In this document: positions 41,539 to 58,669 of the stretch, in pieces
How positions within the stretch are numbered: position 1 is the first letter of the stretch
Layout: every line of letters begins with the position of its first letter
Translations under genes and position numbers: made by a program
DNA from: Oopsacas minuta
Lineage: Eukaryota > Porifera > Hexactinellida > Lyssacinosida > Leucopsacidae
Length of the DNA stretch: 64,000 nt
Assembly: GCA_024704765.1 (NCBI GenBank)
Contig: JAKMXF010000133.1
Coordinates: forward strand, 248,001-312,000
Direction: 5' to 3'
Notes under the pieces: model-generated
Told to the model about the DNA's origin: nothing
What the model saw: the letters and a program-made list of their open reading frames with translations, nothing else
Databases searched by the model: none

Positions 41539-43116
41539 TTAGATTACACTCCTTGAAAATTCACTAGGACTATCTCTACCATTAGTGTTGTTGTACAGGG
41601 AAATGGCATCCATAGTGAACGTATTCTCAGTTGCGGATACTTCAATAAAAATAACTTCCAGCAAAGCAAAGCATATTTTGCACACACGTACTGGTTTATG
41701 GTAGCCAATACATGGTATTGGAGCAGTGTTACTACTGCAAGACTGGCAGAACACTCTACCACAACATCTACAGTGATGTCTTCTGTTCTTACTGTCGAAG
41801 GGAGAGAGACATTTTGAATTCATACAATTGCTAACAAGTGAATCTTGTACCCAGACTAACTTGTGTTTCAAAACTGAGGTTTGTAGCTCATCAAAATCTG
41901 TCTGTTTCTCTTCAGATAAATGTTTGTATTGTTGGATAATCGTCTCACAGTCGCTACGTAGTTTGGCTACCTGATTTTCCTGAGCTGTTCTGAGTCTCTG
42001 AGTATCGAGGAGATGTGTTTCTTCTTGTTTACGTAATTTTTGTTTGATGCGATCAATTTCTCCAACTTTCTGTGACAAACTATACATTAGCTTTTGATTG
42101 TCTCTTTTAAGATTTTTGAGTTTTTCACCTGTCTCCAGATCTTGTGAGGTGACAGCTCCTGGATAGGAGGCGAGAGAGGACACAGACCTGTCCAATATAG
42201 GAGTGTTACCTCTCGTACTACTCTCCATCTGTATATCTTGCTTCTCTCTTATCAGATCTTCTAATTGTTCTAGAACAAATCTTATCGGTCTCTTTAAATC
42301 ATCGATACGAGTACCAGGACTATTCCCTTCTATAACATTCTCTAGTAACTGTCTGTAGCATTCTAATTCCTTTTCTCTAAAGTATCTCGTTATAGATTCG
42401 TTCTTCAATCCCATCCGTACAGCTAGTTGGTACGGAGTTTCATTGCTCTTTGTATTAGCAATAGGGTTAGCCTTCCCAGTTCTTATCAGAATATCTGCAC
42501 ATTCCAAATGTTCATCAGAATCACCCTTCCAAGCGATTGCATGTAACGGTGTCCAACCAAGGTTGTTAGCTAGATTCGCATCAGCTTTGTGTTCTAATAA
42601 CAAAAGCACACATGGATATTTACCGTTTTTAGCTGCTAGGATTAGAGCAGTATTATTATCAGAATCCTTTAGATTAGGATCAACTCCTTTTTCCAATAAT
42701 GTAACTAAGATATGATGATCTCCCCGTTTAGCAGCTCCCATTAGCTCTTCACAGAATCCGCTAGCTCTGGGACAATCAAACTGTAGCGGTAGATCTATAC
42801 CATGTTTTGATTTGGTTATATCTCTTAGGGCTACTCGTGTTGTCTCATGGTGTCGATCATCTGCTTCTTTACAATTAAGACAAATTTTCACTAAACTGCC
42901 ATGAGCCGCTAAGCAAGACTTACAAATTGGCCCGTGACATAGTCTACAGTGAGAACGGACACCAATCGCTAGCTTAGCGAAAACCCTCTGACAAACAGAA
43001 CAATTCCTGCAGGTACAATTCTTAAAAGATTTATTGCATAGCGTGCAGGCGATCGAGATCTTTGTTGGGGTTTCAGAAGATGTTGTGAGAGATGACTGTG
43101 AAGAAGAATGCAGCAT
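41539..43116 (-). CDS. FYVE-type and ankyrin-repeat protein with coiled coil
   Basis: 525 residues, intronless. Order of parts: (1) N-terminal cysteine-rich zinc finger, residues about 24-82 (CTLCNKSF, CSVCQRVF, RSHCRLCHGPICKSC, ICLNC), resembling a FYVE/RING-like finger without the full R(R/K)HHCR signature; (2) about three to four ankyrin repeats, about 120-240 (ELMGAAKRGDHHILVTLLEK, NTALILAAKNG, GWTPLHAIAWKG, ETPYQLAVRMG); (3) coiled coil, about 320-410; (4) canonical FYVE domain, about 425-485, with WVQD, RRHHCRCCGRVFCQSC and PVRVCKICF. FYVE domains bind PI3P on endosomes, so an endosomal adaptor is likely. I know no standard animal gene with exactly this order; ANKFY1 is larger and differs. 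Confidence 0.8.
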   Translation of the reverse strand: MLHSSSQSSLTTSSETPTKISIACTLCNKSFKNCTCRNCSVCQRVFAKLAIGVRSHCRLCHGPICKSCLAAHGSLVKICLNCKEADDRHHETTRVALRDITKSKHGIDLPLQFDCPRASGFCEELMGAAKRGDHHILVTLLEKGVDPNLKDSDNNTALILAAKNGKYPCVLLLLEHKADANLANNLGWTPLHAIAWKGDSDEHLECADILIRTGKANPIANTKSNETPYQLAVRMGLKNESITRYFREKELECYRQLLENVIEGNSPGTRIDDLKRPIRFVLEQLEDLIREKQDIQMESSTRGNTPILDRSVSSLASYPGAVTSQDLETGEKLKNLKRDNQKLMYSLSQKVGEIDRIKQKLRKQEETHLLDTQRLRTAQENQVAKLRSDCETIIQQYKHLSEEKQTDFDELQTSVLKHKLVWVQDSLVSNCMNSKCLSPFDSKNRRHHCRCCGRVFCQSCSSNTAPIPCIGYHKPVRVCKICFALLEVIFIEVSATENTFTMDAISLYNNTNGRDSPSEFSRSVI

Positions 43117-43630
43117 TTATTTAGCGATTTGTAATTGCGGTCTTCTGTCGTGTCTATTTAATATATATTAATATTTAAGTAATTAAAAGAGTATTTTACT
43201 GAAGTTATCATTATTTCTATGACGAGCATATTTGATAGATGATTACTACTGTATGTAGTGTAATAGCTTCCAGTTTATCTCGAGGATAATCTATTAATAT
43301 AATGCAACCGAACTGTTATGACGAGAAAGCACAAGACATAATAAACTCGAGAACTTTCTACTACTTATAACCAAAATATCTTACGTGTCACAAGCTAAAT
43401 AGCAGGTAGAATCAGTTCACGTAGTGGCTGTTTATGAAACGCCCTAATTCACAACCTGATTAATAGACAATTATATAACCTATAGTCATTCGAGTCAACC
43501 CGCGTAAATACAAATTAATGTACTATCCACATACTTAGTTGAAATTAATATGCCTTCTTCTCGCTATAAAAGAGAGATAAGATCAGCGAATTTGTAATTA
43601 CATTTTCGAACAAAGATTAATTTGGTAGCT
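43117..43630. promoter_or_regulatory. Divergent upstream region, FYVE/ANK gene and perilipin-like gene
   Basis: 514 bp between two opposed start codons. AT-rich, with TATAAAAGAG at about 43565, some 65 bp before the perilipin ATG and a good TATA-box candidate for the plus-strand gene. No repeat recognised. Confidence 0.45.
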
Positions 43631-45363
43631 ATGCAATCGAATGAAATAGTTTCAAATCGCGAGCCTGACAACGCCGGAGGCATAAGGAATGCAATGAGTG
43701 GAGCGATTTGGCAAGGTTACGACCGGATGTGTTCGTTAAAAGAAAATTCGTATGTGCAGAGTGGGATTGAGAAATCCATCTCAACAGTCTCTTACATTAC
43801 TCCAACAATTGGGAAGCAATACTGTAAGTTATACCGATAAACACGTAATTAATAGATAACATCCAGAAATGAAAGTCTAGCAATTAACAATTAGAATATT
43901 TATATATTATCTGCGTAATCCCATAATGAGTTTCTAATAAATAGTTTAGAGGAGACTTTGTACTACCATATTTGATTGACAATTACATTACAAAACTGCA
44001 GATGGAGTGAATTTAGTGTTAATTATCCGTAAACGAATATGTCATACATTTTCCACGAATTTATCATGAATAATTTACTTAATGAACTTGTAAAAGATTA
44101 GATATATAATTTGACGGCTAATTGTTAAATACTGGTAATAATATTTGAGGAATTGTTAGATAATGAAGCTTCAGATGCTCTAACGAAGATATACAGCAGT
44201 CCTACGGAGAGTATTACCAGTGGGAAAGAGTATATTGGAGGAAAATTATATGATGGTAATTATTGTAATTTTAACAACACTTTTTGTTAAAATAATATAA
44301 ACCTTTTGTTAATACATAATATTACTAATATATAGGAAGAGATTACATCGGAGGTAAGCTAACAGGCGGTAAAGATATAGTGGTGAATGCGAAAGATCGC
44401 GTGGGTGTGAAAGTAAGCTCTGGTGCTGATTACGTTAAAGGTAAAATGAATAGCAATGCGGAGTATGTGCAGTCCACTAGAGTAGGACAAGCTCTGAAGA
44501 CCGGTGTGGATAAGGGCCTGACAGCAGCTGATGGAGTGATTGATTATCTGTTACCAGGAGAGGAAGAGGGGAATATAGCGAGTAGAGAGGAGGGGGTATG
44601 GGAACACGGAAGAGAGGTGACCTCCAAGGCAAAGGATAGATTGACTTCTCTAGTAGCCAATAGGTACTATCAGACTGGAGACTATATCAATAATGTAAGT
44701 TTATCGAAGCTCAAGGGACCGCGATAATTACTTCGATATAGTTAAAATACTGCTTTAATTTAATTAATAACTATAGAAATATGTGAAAGGGAAAGAGAAC
44801 ATAGACATGGTGAAGGGATATGCTTATGAAGTGACTGTAGCAAAGGGTAACTCTATAGGAGAACGGTTCAAACATGGAAGAGAATTACTGGATTCACTCA
44901 CAATGGTACAGAGATTAAGTAAGAATTTCGGAGAGGCTGTATTGTCTGCGGAAGATTTAGTAGATAAGTTACTACCTCAGACAGTTGTAGATTCAGATGA
45001 GAACGATGAGATAGAGAGAGGATCTCTAGCTCATGCTGTTAAGCTAACCAGAAGAATACAGAGGGAATTGTTAGGGAGATTGAGAGCTGCTACTACTAAA
45101 CTACCATCTCTACATCCAACAGAAGATACTAGCATCTTAAACAAGGTAATTATTATAAAGTATTACATTTATTGTGAGTATTAAATGTGTATTTTTAGAG
45201 TTTCTCTACTGTGGGCTTATTGCCTATACCTACCGTGATCAAGAGCTATTTCCCAAAGTATTTTGAAGAGGTTCGTGATAATTATTAGATTTCTAATCCT
45301 ATATTTTATTGTATTAATATTTAGAATGAAGAGTTAAAAGTAGAAGACAAGTCGACTAAGTAG
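43631..45363 (+). CDS. Perilipin-like lipid-droplet protein, 6 exons
   Basis: Perilipins coat lipid droplets and control lipase access. Exons: 43631-43823, 44160-44255, 44336-44694, 44777-45145, 45199-45270 and 45325-45363. Sum 1128 nt, 375 residues, in frame. The middle has repeated amphipathic segments of the 11-mer type (GKEYIGGKL, GRDYIGGKL, GADYVKGKM, NAEYVQSTR). Segment TGVDKGLTAADGVIDYLLPG matches the perilipin pattern before the four-helix bundle, and EDLVDKLLPQ repeats it in exon 4. The N-terminal PAT region is weak (SGIEKSISTVSYITPTIGKQ). The length fits PLIN2/3. Confidence is limited by low sequence similarity in this family. The exon 2 acceptor is the least certain. Confidence 0.72.
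44702..44742. repeat. Fragment of the pogo/Tigger-like MITE
   Basis: In perilipin intron 3. TATCGAAGCTCAAGGGACCG and the following 20 bases are the reverse complement of the right part of the element at 23764-23932. Confidence 0.6.
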
Positions 45364-45604
45364 AGAGGAGGTGTTACACACAGAATATTCTAGAATCTAA
45401 AAATTACTATTTGAATGAATCGATATCTTTAGACTAACAAATATTATCATTTTGGTAGAATTTAAGATTTCGTATTACTGGTGTGTGTATTGTATTACTT
45501 TATTAAATCTATTACAAGATTTTACCAAATAGCAGCTATACCAACCATGAATAACAACATATGATCAGCTATACAAGTTTGCATTTGAAAGTAAATGGAA
45601 TGAT

Positions 45605-46663
45605 TCAATTTTTGCGTTTCTTTTTTGTATAAAAGTCTGGAGGAGCAAAATCAGGATTCCTTTCTTCCTCTTTTTCTCGTTTTTTGGGGAGAATTTTTTC
45701 TGGGGTTACTACCAGTTTATCTTTGTCCCATTCTCTGACAGGAATTTGTCTAGTTGACTCTCTGATAGAGTCAATTAATTTGAAAACTTCTACTTTTTGT
45801 TTATCAAGTGTTTCGGTCTCCTTCAATTCCGCAGAAACAGTTTCTTGTAATTCCTTTTCTTTCCTAGCTATCTCGTCTGCTTCATCTAAGAAGCTTACAT
45901 CTTTGCCTTGAGAAATAAGTTCTTTCCTCATCTTATCTCTAACTCGTTGCATTCTAGCCTCTTTTTCAGCTTTCCGTTTTGCCAGTATTTTCTGTCTTTT
46001 CGCGATATTTCTCTCAGTTTCCAAATGCAAATTATCTAAATCTTGCATTTGCTGTCTCCGAATATTTTCATCAGTTGAGAATGAGAAGTAGCCTACCCCA
46101 TGTTCCCGTATTTCTTTACCAACAGCTTCTTGATAATGTAAATACTCACTTTCACCGCACTTAACTTCATCATTTTTCAAATATTTAGAATTCCCTTCTG
46201 GTACAAAACCGTTAATTGAATTTCTGCTGAATCCTCCGAAGCTAGAAATATAATTTGATAGCTCTGGGATTTGTTGCGTGTATTTATTTGTAATTTTATT
46301 GTCAATAATTTTCTGCTCAAAATCAACAAGACAAGATTCTGTGTTTTTAATCACAGAATCTAAATTATCTATTTTATTCATTTCATTGTATAAACGAGTT
46401 TTCTTTTGGAGAGTCATTTGAGATTTCGCGAGCAATTCTTCGGTTTCTGGATCGATTTTTGAATGTTTTTTGTGTTTATTTGTATTCTCATTCTTCTTTC
46501 GTTTATCTTTTTTGAACAGAGGTGTGTTTGTTTTGTGGATAGAGATATCTTTTCGTGCTTTGCTACTATTAAATTCCTTTCGTTTCTTTTGAACTTCAGT
46601 CTGCAAACTGAGACTAAGACTACTCACTTTTGCAGCAAACGGATCATCCTCATTAAAATTCAT
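45605..46663 (-). CDS. CCDC174: CCDC174-like nuclear protein
   Basis: 352 residues, intronless (human 467). CCDC174 is a nuclear coiled-coil protein linked to the exon-junction complex and splicing. Family matches: KRKEFNSSKARKD near residue 27; KTRLYNEMNKID then CLVDFEQKIIDNK; the highly characteristic REHGVGYFSFSTDENIRRQQ followed by MQDLDNLHLETERN; VREWDKDK; and RNPDFAPPDFYTKKKRK at the C-terminus. It is strongly charged. The human C-terminal extension is missing. Confidence 0.87.
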   Translation of the reverse strand: MNFNEDDPFAAKVSSLSLSLQTEVQKKRKEFNSSKARKDISIHKTNTPLFKKDKRKKNENTNKHKKHSKIDPETEELLAKSQMTLQKKTRLYNEMNKIDNLDSVIKNTESCLVDFEQKIIDNKITNKYTQQIPELSNYISSFGGFSRNSINGFVPEGNSKYLKNDEVKCGESEYLHYQEAVGKEIREHGVGYFSFSTDENIRRQQMQDLDNLHLETERNIAKRQKILAKRKAEKEARMQRVRDKMRKELISQGKDVSFLDEADEIARKEKELQETVSAELKETETLDKQKVEVFKLIDSIRESTRQIPVREWDKDKLVVTPEKILPKKREKEEERNPDFAPPDFYTKKKRKN

Positions 46664-47016
46664 TTAGTAATCTAACTACAGTAATCAAGTAGGTAGATAA
46701 GGTGCTATTCAAACGTACCACTACAAGGGGGAGGAAGTGGTATGCGAAATGTGACAGCCCCATCCTTTTTATATTACAAAACGGTGACAAAGCGTGACAC
46801 AGGATGGGTGTTGATTTTCGGGAATTTTCGGAAAAATTAGAAGTATAGTTAGTAGAGCTGATATCAAAACCCGAAAGGTAATTAATAAATATAATTAAGT
46901 GATAAATAAGTAACAATACAAACCTAACACTAAAACTTATCAAAAGCTAAATAGCTTATTATTGGTAAAGCTATCATGCAAACTAGCGATAAAACAAAAG
47001 AAAATACGTAGTATAG
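46664..47016. other. Gap between the NIDO-VWD gene and CCDC174
   Basis: Contains a slightly GC-richer patch at 46711-46815 with weak inverted similarity (GCCCCATCCT / AGGATGGG), possibly a decayed mobile element. Otherwise AT-rich with no coding signal. Confidence 0.35.
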
Positions 47017-50000
47017 TTAAGCGAGTGTGAATATTATCTGTAAAAGTACAGCAATAAACAGGAGCTGAAGAATAGGGTAAGACAATCCAGCAGCTGACAT
47101 CTCACATCTGCGAGACCCTAGAGTGTTAATACAAGTCTCATCAAGTGCACAAGGTTCTGAGAATATATCTTCACACTCGTTGATATCCATACAGGTTACT
47201 TGATCTGATCTGAGTCTGAAACCAGTTCCACAACTACACAAGTATGACTTAGGAATGTTAGTACAAATGTCCTCACAAGAAGCAATCCCGATAGAACACT
47301 CATCTAAATCAACACACATGTTGGAATCAGGATCGATAGTATAACCGCCATCACAAACACACATATCTTCACCAGCTATCACAGCACATGCACCAAATCC
47401 ACAGTCAGTAGCACATCCATTAACAGGCTCACAAGTACCATTCAAGTATTCCCAATCTTCAAAACATGCACACATGTAACTTCCATCAGTATTGTTACAT
47501 ACTTGTTGACAAGGATTGAGTAAACACTCATTGATATCTACACAGGCATTCCCCTGGTCAATATACCCTGACATACACGCACACATATAGCTACCTACTG
47601 TGTTAATACAGGCCTGACCAAATGAATTACAATCATGTGTAAGACCACCTTCACCGAAACACTCATTCAGGTCCACACAGCTCGTGTCACCTTCGATGGT
47701 ACCATCAGGACAAGAACCACATTCTCCAAAGATGGAGGGTGGAGGGAGATCTGTACACTCTACTCCAGGGTAACATTCCTGTAGCACACAACCATCTACA
47801 TCTAGATCACACAGATCTCCATCATACCCGCTATCACATAGACAAGCTTGTAGTTTGTAACGAAGAGCTGAAGACTCGTATGAGTATAAACCGTCTCTAC
47901 ACTCCCCATTTTCACATGCACATACAGTTATATCAAAATGCAGAGAGGATGTAGCTCCTTTAATATCAGTAGCTTGTAAACTGAGGGAGAAAGGATCAGT
48001 ATTCGTTGTATGTAGTGCTACATGGTAGCGTTTAGTTAGTGGCATATCAGATATCAATGAAGCTGTAACACTAACAGTACTATTAGCTACTAAGAATACC
48101 CCTTCATCCTCGTCTACTACATCTACCTCAAATGAATGCTGCCCTCCAAGCATTAACAGTATATCTGTTGTACTTCCCTCACTGACTATAGTAATCACAG
48201 GAGGGAAATTAGCGAGGTCAGCTTGCATAACGAAGAATTCTGAGTTCTGGTTAGAAGATGTGTCTGCAATATCTGAGTTTCCGGTCTGTGAGAAGTCGAA
48301 CAAACAAGCCATATTATCACCACACAGATTTATCTGATCGGGGGTATAGTTAAGCTCGTCTGGGAATTTAGGCACATAAGAACTATTAGTATAATTAAGA
48401 GCATCTTCACCAATTGGGTAGAAGAAAAAGGAATCAACTAGACCGACCTGCCATGTTAAACCGAACTGATAATGTATGTCACGGAGGGTAGAATTAACAG
48501 GTAGTGGTATAAATGAGGTAGAAGGTGTCAAGTCGTCGTTTTGGTCATCATTCCATATACCCATGAGACCCTCAGTCTGGTACTTGTACTCTGGGGGTAG
48601 TGACAGGAGATAATCTAGAATTCCATTCTTAACAGATACAACTAAAGTAAGAGTACCTTCTACAATAATAACTACATTTCCAGGAGCTTCTACCTCTATT
48701 TCAACACCAGAATCATTATAATAATCTCCAATAACATCCAGCATATAGCTAATATCAACAGTAACACCTGGACTAACCTGAAGCTTAGTGCTCATGTTAA
48801 AAGGAGATGATTCATTCAAACTTATTTCCATAGTTATACTGCTTCCATATTTGAATGCTAGAGCAGTTAAAATCGTAGCATCTGGTGCACCAGGGAAAAC
48901 ATCTGTTCTACCTAATAGCTCGAATGAGACAGACACTCCAGGTCTAGTACGCACTAATATATACTCTCCAATTCCATTGAAAGTATACTCCAGATCATCT
49001 AGTGTAATAAAATGAGGATCCCCGAATATACAAATAAACCTAGGAGGTAGATAGCCGGTACAAGAAGCCCTACGTCTATATTGGTAAAAGATACTCGACA
49101 ATATACTATTATAAGAACAGGCCTCAATAAATTCAGCTGAATCATAGGTGTTATAAAGCGATACACCACGCCTGTAGGAGTATCTTGTGTATACAGATAA
49201 ATCTGTATTCAGCTCAGATGAAAACGATGAATAGCAACAACGAACAAATACAGAGCGACCTCTATTTTCGTAACAAATATCTAAATCAGAAAAATGACCG
49301 ATAGAAGCAAATCTTCTATCAAGGTTGGCTTGTGTCAAACTGCAAGGACATGGAATATTAAAATTTACCCCTGTCGACTGTCCTCCAAAGATTCGTCGAT
49401 CTGTATTTAAAGATAAAATACAAAGTACTGCTTGTTCTTGAAGAAAATCAAAGAAATCATCCTGTGAAATTGTGTATACCAACACCTAAATAGAGAACAT
49501 GTAAATAGCAATTCCTATAGAAGTTAATTGCAAGATGTCGCTATTACAAATTGCTGGTGCAAAGATTAGGTTCTAACCAGAGGTAGAGGAGTATTTAGGT
49601 TCACAAAATGTCACATACACGAATGTTATTAAATTCAATCTGAAAGTTTTTGGCCAAAGCTAAATTCGATACTTTAGTTCGTAACGAGGATGTGCCTATA
49701 TTATAGAACTTACATTACTGGAAATTTCGTCCCCACTCAAATCACTGCAACCAATCTTACTAACACCTTCTTTATTAGAGAATTGGTGATTAACAAAATA
49801 TTCTGGAGTATCAAACCCGATAGTAGCTCTGGAAGTGATTCCATCCCAATTCACTAGCTCACAATTGTACTCACTAATAAAATAAGATTTAGATCCATCT
49901 GTAGTGAGGATGGTTTGATAACTATTTGTCTGCTGACAAGATTCTGAGTAGCCTACACCGAGCTGTGCGCATTTGAAGAATATATCCCGGTCTGCAGGAT

Positions 50001-52476
50001 AGGGGGGGACATTCACCCAGGTTGCGATTATCGCCCACACAGCTACGAAATCATGTGGAGCATCTTGAGCATTACTTCTCACAAATGCTAAAATCAAATC
50101 AAAATGAAATTAAATGAACAAATAATTCACATAAATTCAGCTTCTACGTAATTAGATTAACTAACCTGAAACGTTCGAAAGCTCCGAATCGGTTGCAGAT
50201 ATATATCGATAGTATACATCCCCAAATTCTCTGTGATCATGATGTGCCCAGTAAGTAGCCAGAACAGGGAGTGGGAGAGTTTCGTCTGAAAACATCCTGG
50301 GGTTAATCCCAGCAGCACATCCCCCAAGACTAATAGCTCCATTAGAAGTAACATAAGCACTCGTCTGTATAGATCGGCCAGCTGGTATATTAGTAGTAAA
50401 TAGGATCTCATCACCGCATAGATTGGTACCCCTTGGTATTTCCTTGTCGCCATATTCAATGCCATATGGAAATTCAAATTCCAGTATATTAGTTTCAGAA
50501 GGAATAACATTAACTGTAAATTCGAAAGATATAGAAGAGATATTTGGATGTGCAATAGTCAACTTTCCAGTGTATATGAGAATAGGCGTGAGATCCTCAC
50601 TTAACTCGTTGCATAAATAACGGATATCGCCATCAGCAGCTCCCTCATAAGAACATGCACCCTGTATAACTTCAGATGGGGTATCAGAAAGAGAGGTATC
50701 TAGGCTAAGTTCTATAGTATTGAAAGTCTCGTTTGGGTGTATTAAACCAAAATAACCGAAAATATCACGTTGATGGAAACAAAATCCATGATTTCCCAAT
50801 GTAACTACCACAGAATTCTCATTTGCTATGCCAGAAGGAACAGATTCTTCACTACTGGGGGCGATGAATGGTAGATAAACAGTTGTGTTGTACACCTTAT
50901 AGCTATCATCGGCTGGACAGAATAGGCCAATACGTACGTACACTGTTTCGCGTTCTTCCTGTGAGAGAAGATAAAAACCAGTCTCTTGTTCTTCACCCTC
51001 ACTGATTCGTGGAGAGTTGTAAACATATTGTAATAGTGAAGCTGTAAGGTAATCATCTATTTCTGAGCTTTTGATAGTTCTAGTATAGGCTAAGCTATTA
51101 TTCGATATATTCCCAGATCCAGCTGAAATAGTGTAGTAAGTCTCTCCAGGGCATGCAGATGGTATATGAAAATTAGTAATACGAATCAGGTTGAAATCGA
51201 TGGGGCCATAGCCATTCGCGCATAAAGGCGCTAATTCTATATCGTAATCCTCTCCAGATAACTCTTCCACACTGATATCAGTAGTAAAATTGATATTGAT
51301 ATTAACACTCGCGTAATTAGAGGAATAATCCAAAAATGTGCGATAGAAAAAGAAAAATTTTGCAGTAAAGCTCTGCAAACGCAATACTTCACCATCAGAG
51401 AATAAATCTGGAATTGAACCAATTCCAAACAATGTACGCTCCGTCGCGTCATAACGATAAGACAAGAAAACTCGAATATAATCAAAGTTTAACTCATCGG
51501 AAATACCGACTTCTGTCGTCCTTGTCACATCTTTAAATATACATTTGTTTGTGCCAGATAGATCAGTGCAATAATCGTTCTCTCTAATCACACGATGGCA
51601 TAATCCAAACTGAGGCAGAATTGGTAAGGATACTACAACTATTCCGTTACCAAATGATAGTTCAGGATCTCCGAAGGTATCAAGGTCTATCAAAGGGAAT
51701 CCACCACTAAAATAATCACTAGATACATCCGGTTGAGCAATAACATAACCATTGTAGAAAATATAATTGCTAACTAGTTCAATACTTGCATCTAGCTCAA
51801 CATATGTTTGAAACTCGTTTCCTTCAGTTGTCCAAATGAAATCTATTGAATCATATATTGGAGTATCATTAGAAGCTTGGAAATAATTGGAGAATATATA
51901 TAACTCTATTTTAAAAGTGACTACAATATCTGTTTCAGGTGTTGACCAAGTGATATTGAAAAATAATCTATCTTCATTAGTGCAGGATATGTTTGAGTTG
52001 AATACATTTACACGGTATGAAGAGAAAGGAATAAAAAAAGATACTTGATTCCAAGGGGTAGATGGTACAAACACAGCTGGATCAGCTACAAATCCTTGTT
52101 CTATCCGGATAAATGTACTGCTAGAATCTCTAGCGATTGACTCATGAAAAGTTAGTGACTCTTTGTCTACTTGCTGGAGCTCGAAAGATAGTCTAGAACT
52201 GTTTCCAAAGGAATTAGAGGTATTTGTGAGGCGATAAACCTCCTGAATTCCTGTATCACAAATGTCAGGACAGTTTGAAATAAGTACACGACTGAGATCG
52301 TATTCCAAATTAACAAGTGAAAAAGGATCGCCAAGAATATCAAAAGTAACCGTCAGGAATCCAGAATTGAGGTCCAATTCATAAGGAGAAACAGTCGCAA
52401 CAAAGTCCTCACATTTTACAACTGATGTGAAGAAGCAGCAGCAGAGAAATAGTAGAAAATACAAGTCAAACTTCAT
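47017..52476 (-). CDS. Large secreted/membrane NIDO-AMOP-VWD-EGF protein, 3 exons
   Basis: Exons 52476-50166, 50087-49714 and 49485-47017 on the minus strand give 5154 nt, 1717 residues, in frame. A signal peptide spans residues 1-22 (FLLFLCCCFFTSVVKC). About 650 residues with many N-glycosylation sequons and no named domain follow. A NIDO domain crosses exons 1-2 (LPVLATYWAHHDH, ATWVNVPPYP, YQTILTTDGSKSYFI). Then an AMOP-like region (CPCSLTQANLDRRF, FVRCCYS), a VWD domain (FGDPHFITLDDLEYTFNGIG), and several calcium-binding EGF repeats (DINECLLNPC, DLDECSIG, DINECEDI). A C-terminal hydrophobic helix (ILQLLFIAVLLQIIFTLA) with no tail suggests a GPI anchor signal or a membrane end. NIDO-AMOP-VWD is the core of MUC4-like and related animal surface proteins. 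Confidence 0.88.
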
Positions 52477-53178
52477 GAAAATAAGCTAACTATCAGGTGC
52501 AGTAAAACAACAACAAAATATATGTATACGACTATTTATACACCATGAGGTGTAGCTCATGTACTGCTGCCTCAAATCTAATTTTATCACAAAAGTGAGG
52601 TAACTGAAGAATCATCCTACAAACCACAAAAGGAATTCTAGAGTGGAATGTAACAGGAAGTATTAGCTTCAGTGTGGGTCCCAGGAAATGAACGTGTCGT
52701 AAGGATTTTATTAATAGTTTGAGTAATGTAGTCGGTATAGCCGTGCCTATGAACAAAATTGATCTCAAAATAATATTAGGTAAATAGACCGTCTTTTTCT
52801 ACAAACTTTGTATTAGAATCTATGGGAGTTCATAGACGGTTTAGAGTACAAATCTTACTGTGATTTACGAGCATAATATGTGTATAAACCCGGCAAAAAT
52901 CTGAATTAATCAAAGTTGTGTGCAGTCTAGATCAAATCCTTCCCTGATACACATGGTGGGTCTTACACATACGCACACAATACTTGGATTCCGAATTTAA
53001 TCAAACAATAGAATAATAAAAGTGATATTTGAGCAAATCCTCACGTTTACTCATTACCAATCTATTCACAATTGATTTGTCTAACACTACATGAATGTGT
53101 GTGTGTGTGTGTTTGTGTGAGTGGGTAAATACGTCATGGAATAAATCTGCAAGAATTACAACAGAGCTAGTCTATAAT
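52477..53178. other. Gap of about 700 bp with a (GT)n microsatellite
   Basis: Between the ISWI 3' end and the NIDO gene start. A GT run with one T interruption lies at about 53096-53119. A weak hairpin (TAGACCGTC / GACGGTTTA) lies at about 52786-52850. No coding exon seen. Confidence 0.5.
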
Positions 53179-58586
<5,408 letters not shown>

Positions 58587-58669
58587 ATATACAATTCTAA
58601 CTATTAACAAACAAACATTAGTGTAAATTTATTAACCATAATAAACATTAAACATCAAACATATAATAT

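Noticed and set aside
46653-46943. 96-codon hydrophobic minus-strand frame
   Set aside because: Starts at the CCDC174 5' end, has a composition typical of translated AT-rich non-coding DNA, and shows no domain.
50157-50555. 132-codon minus-strand frame inside the NIDO gene
   Set aside because: A shadow of the real coding frame, which carries the recognisable NIDO domain.
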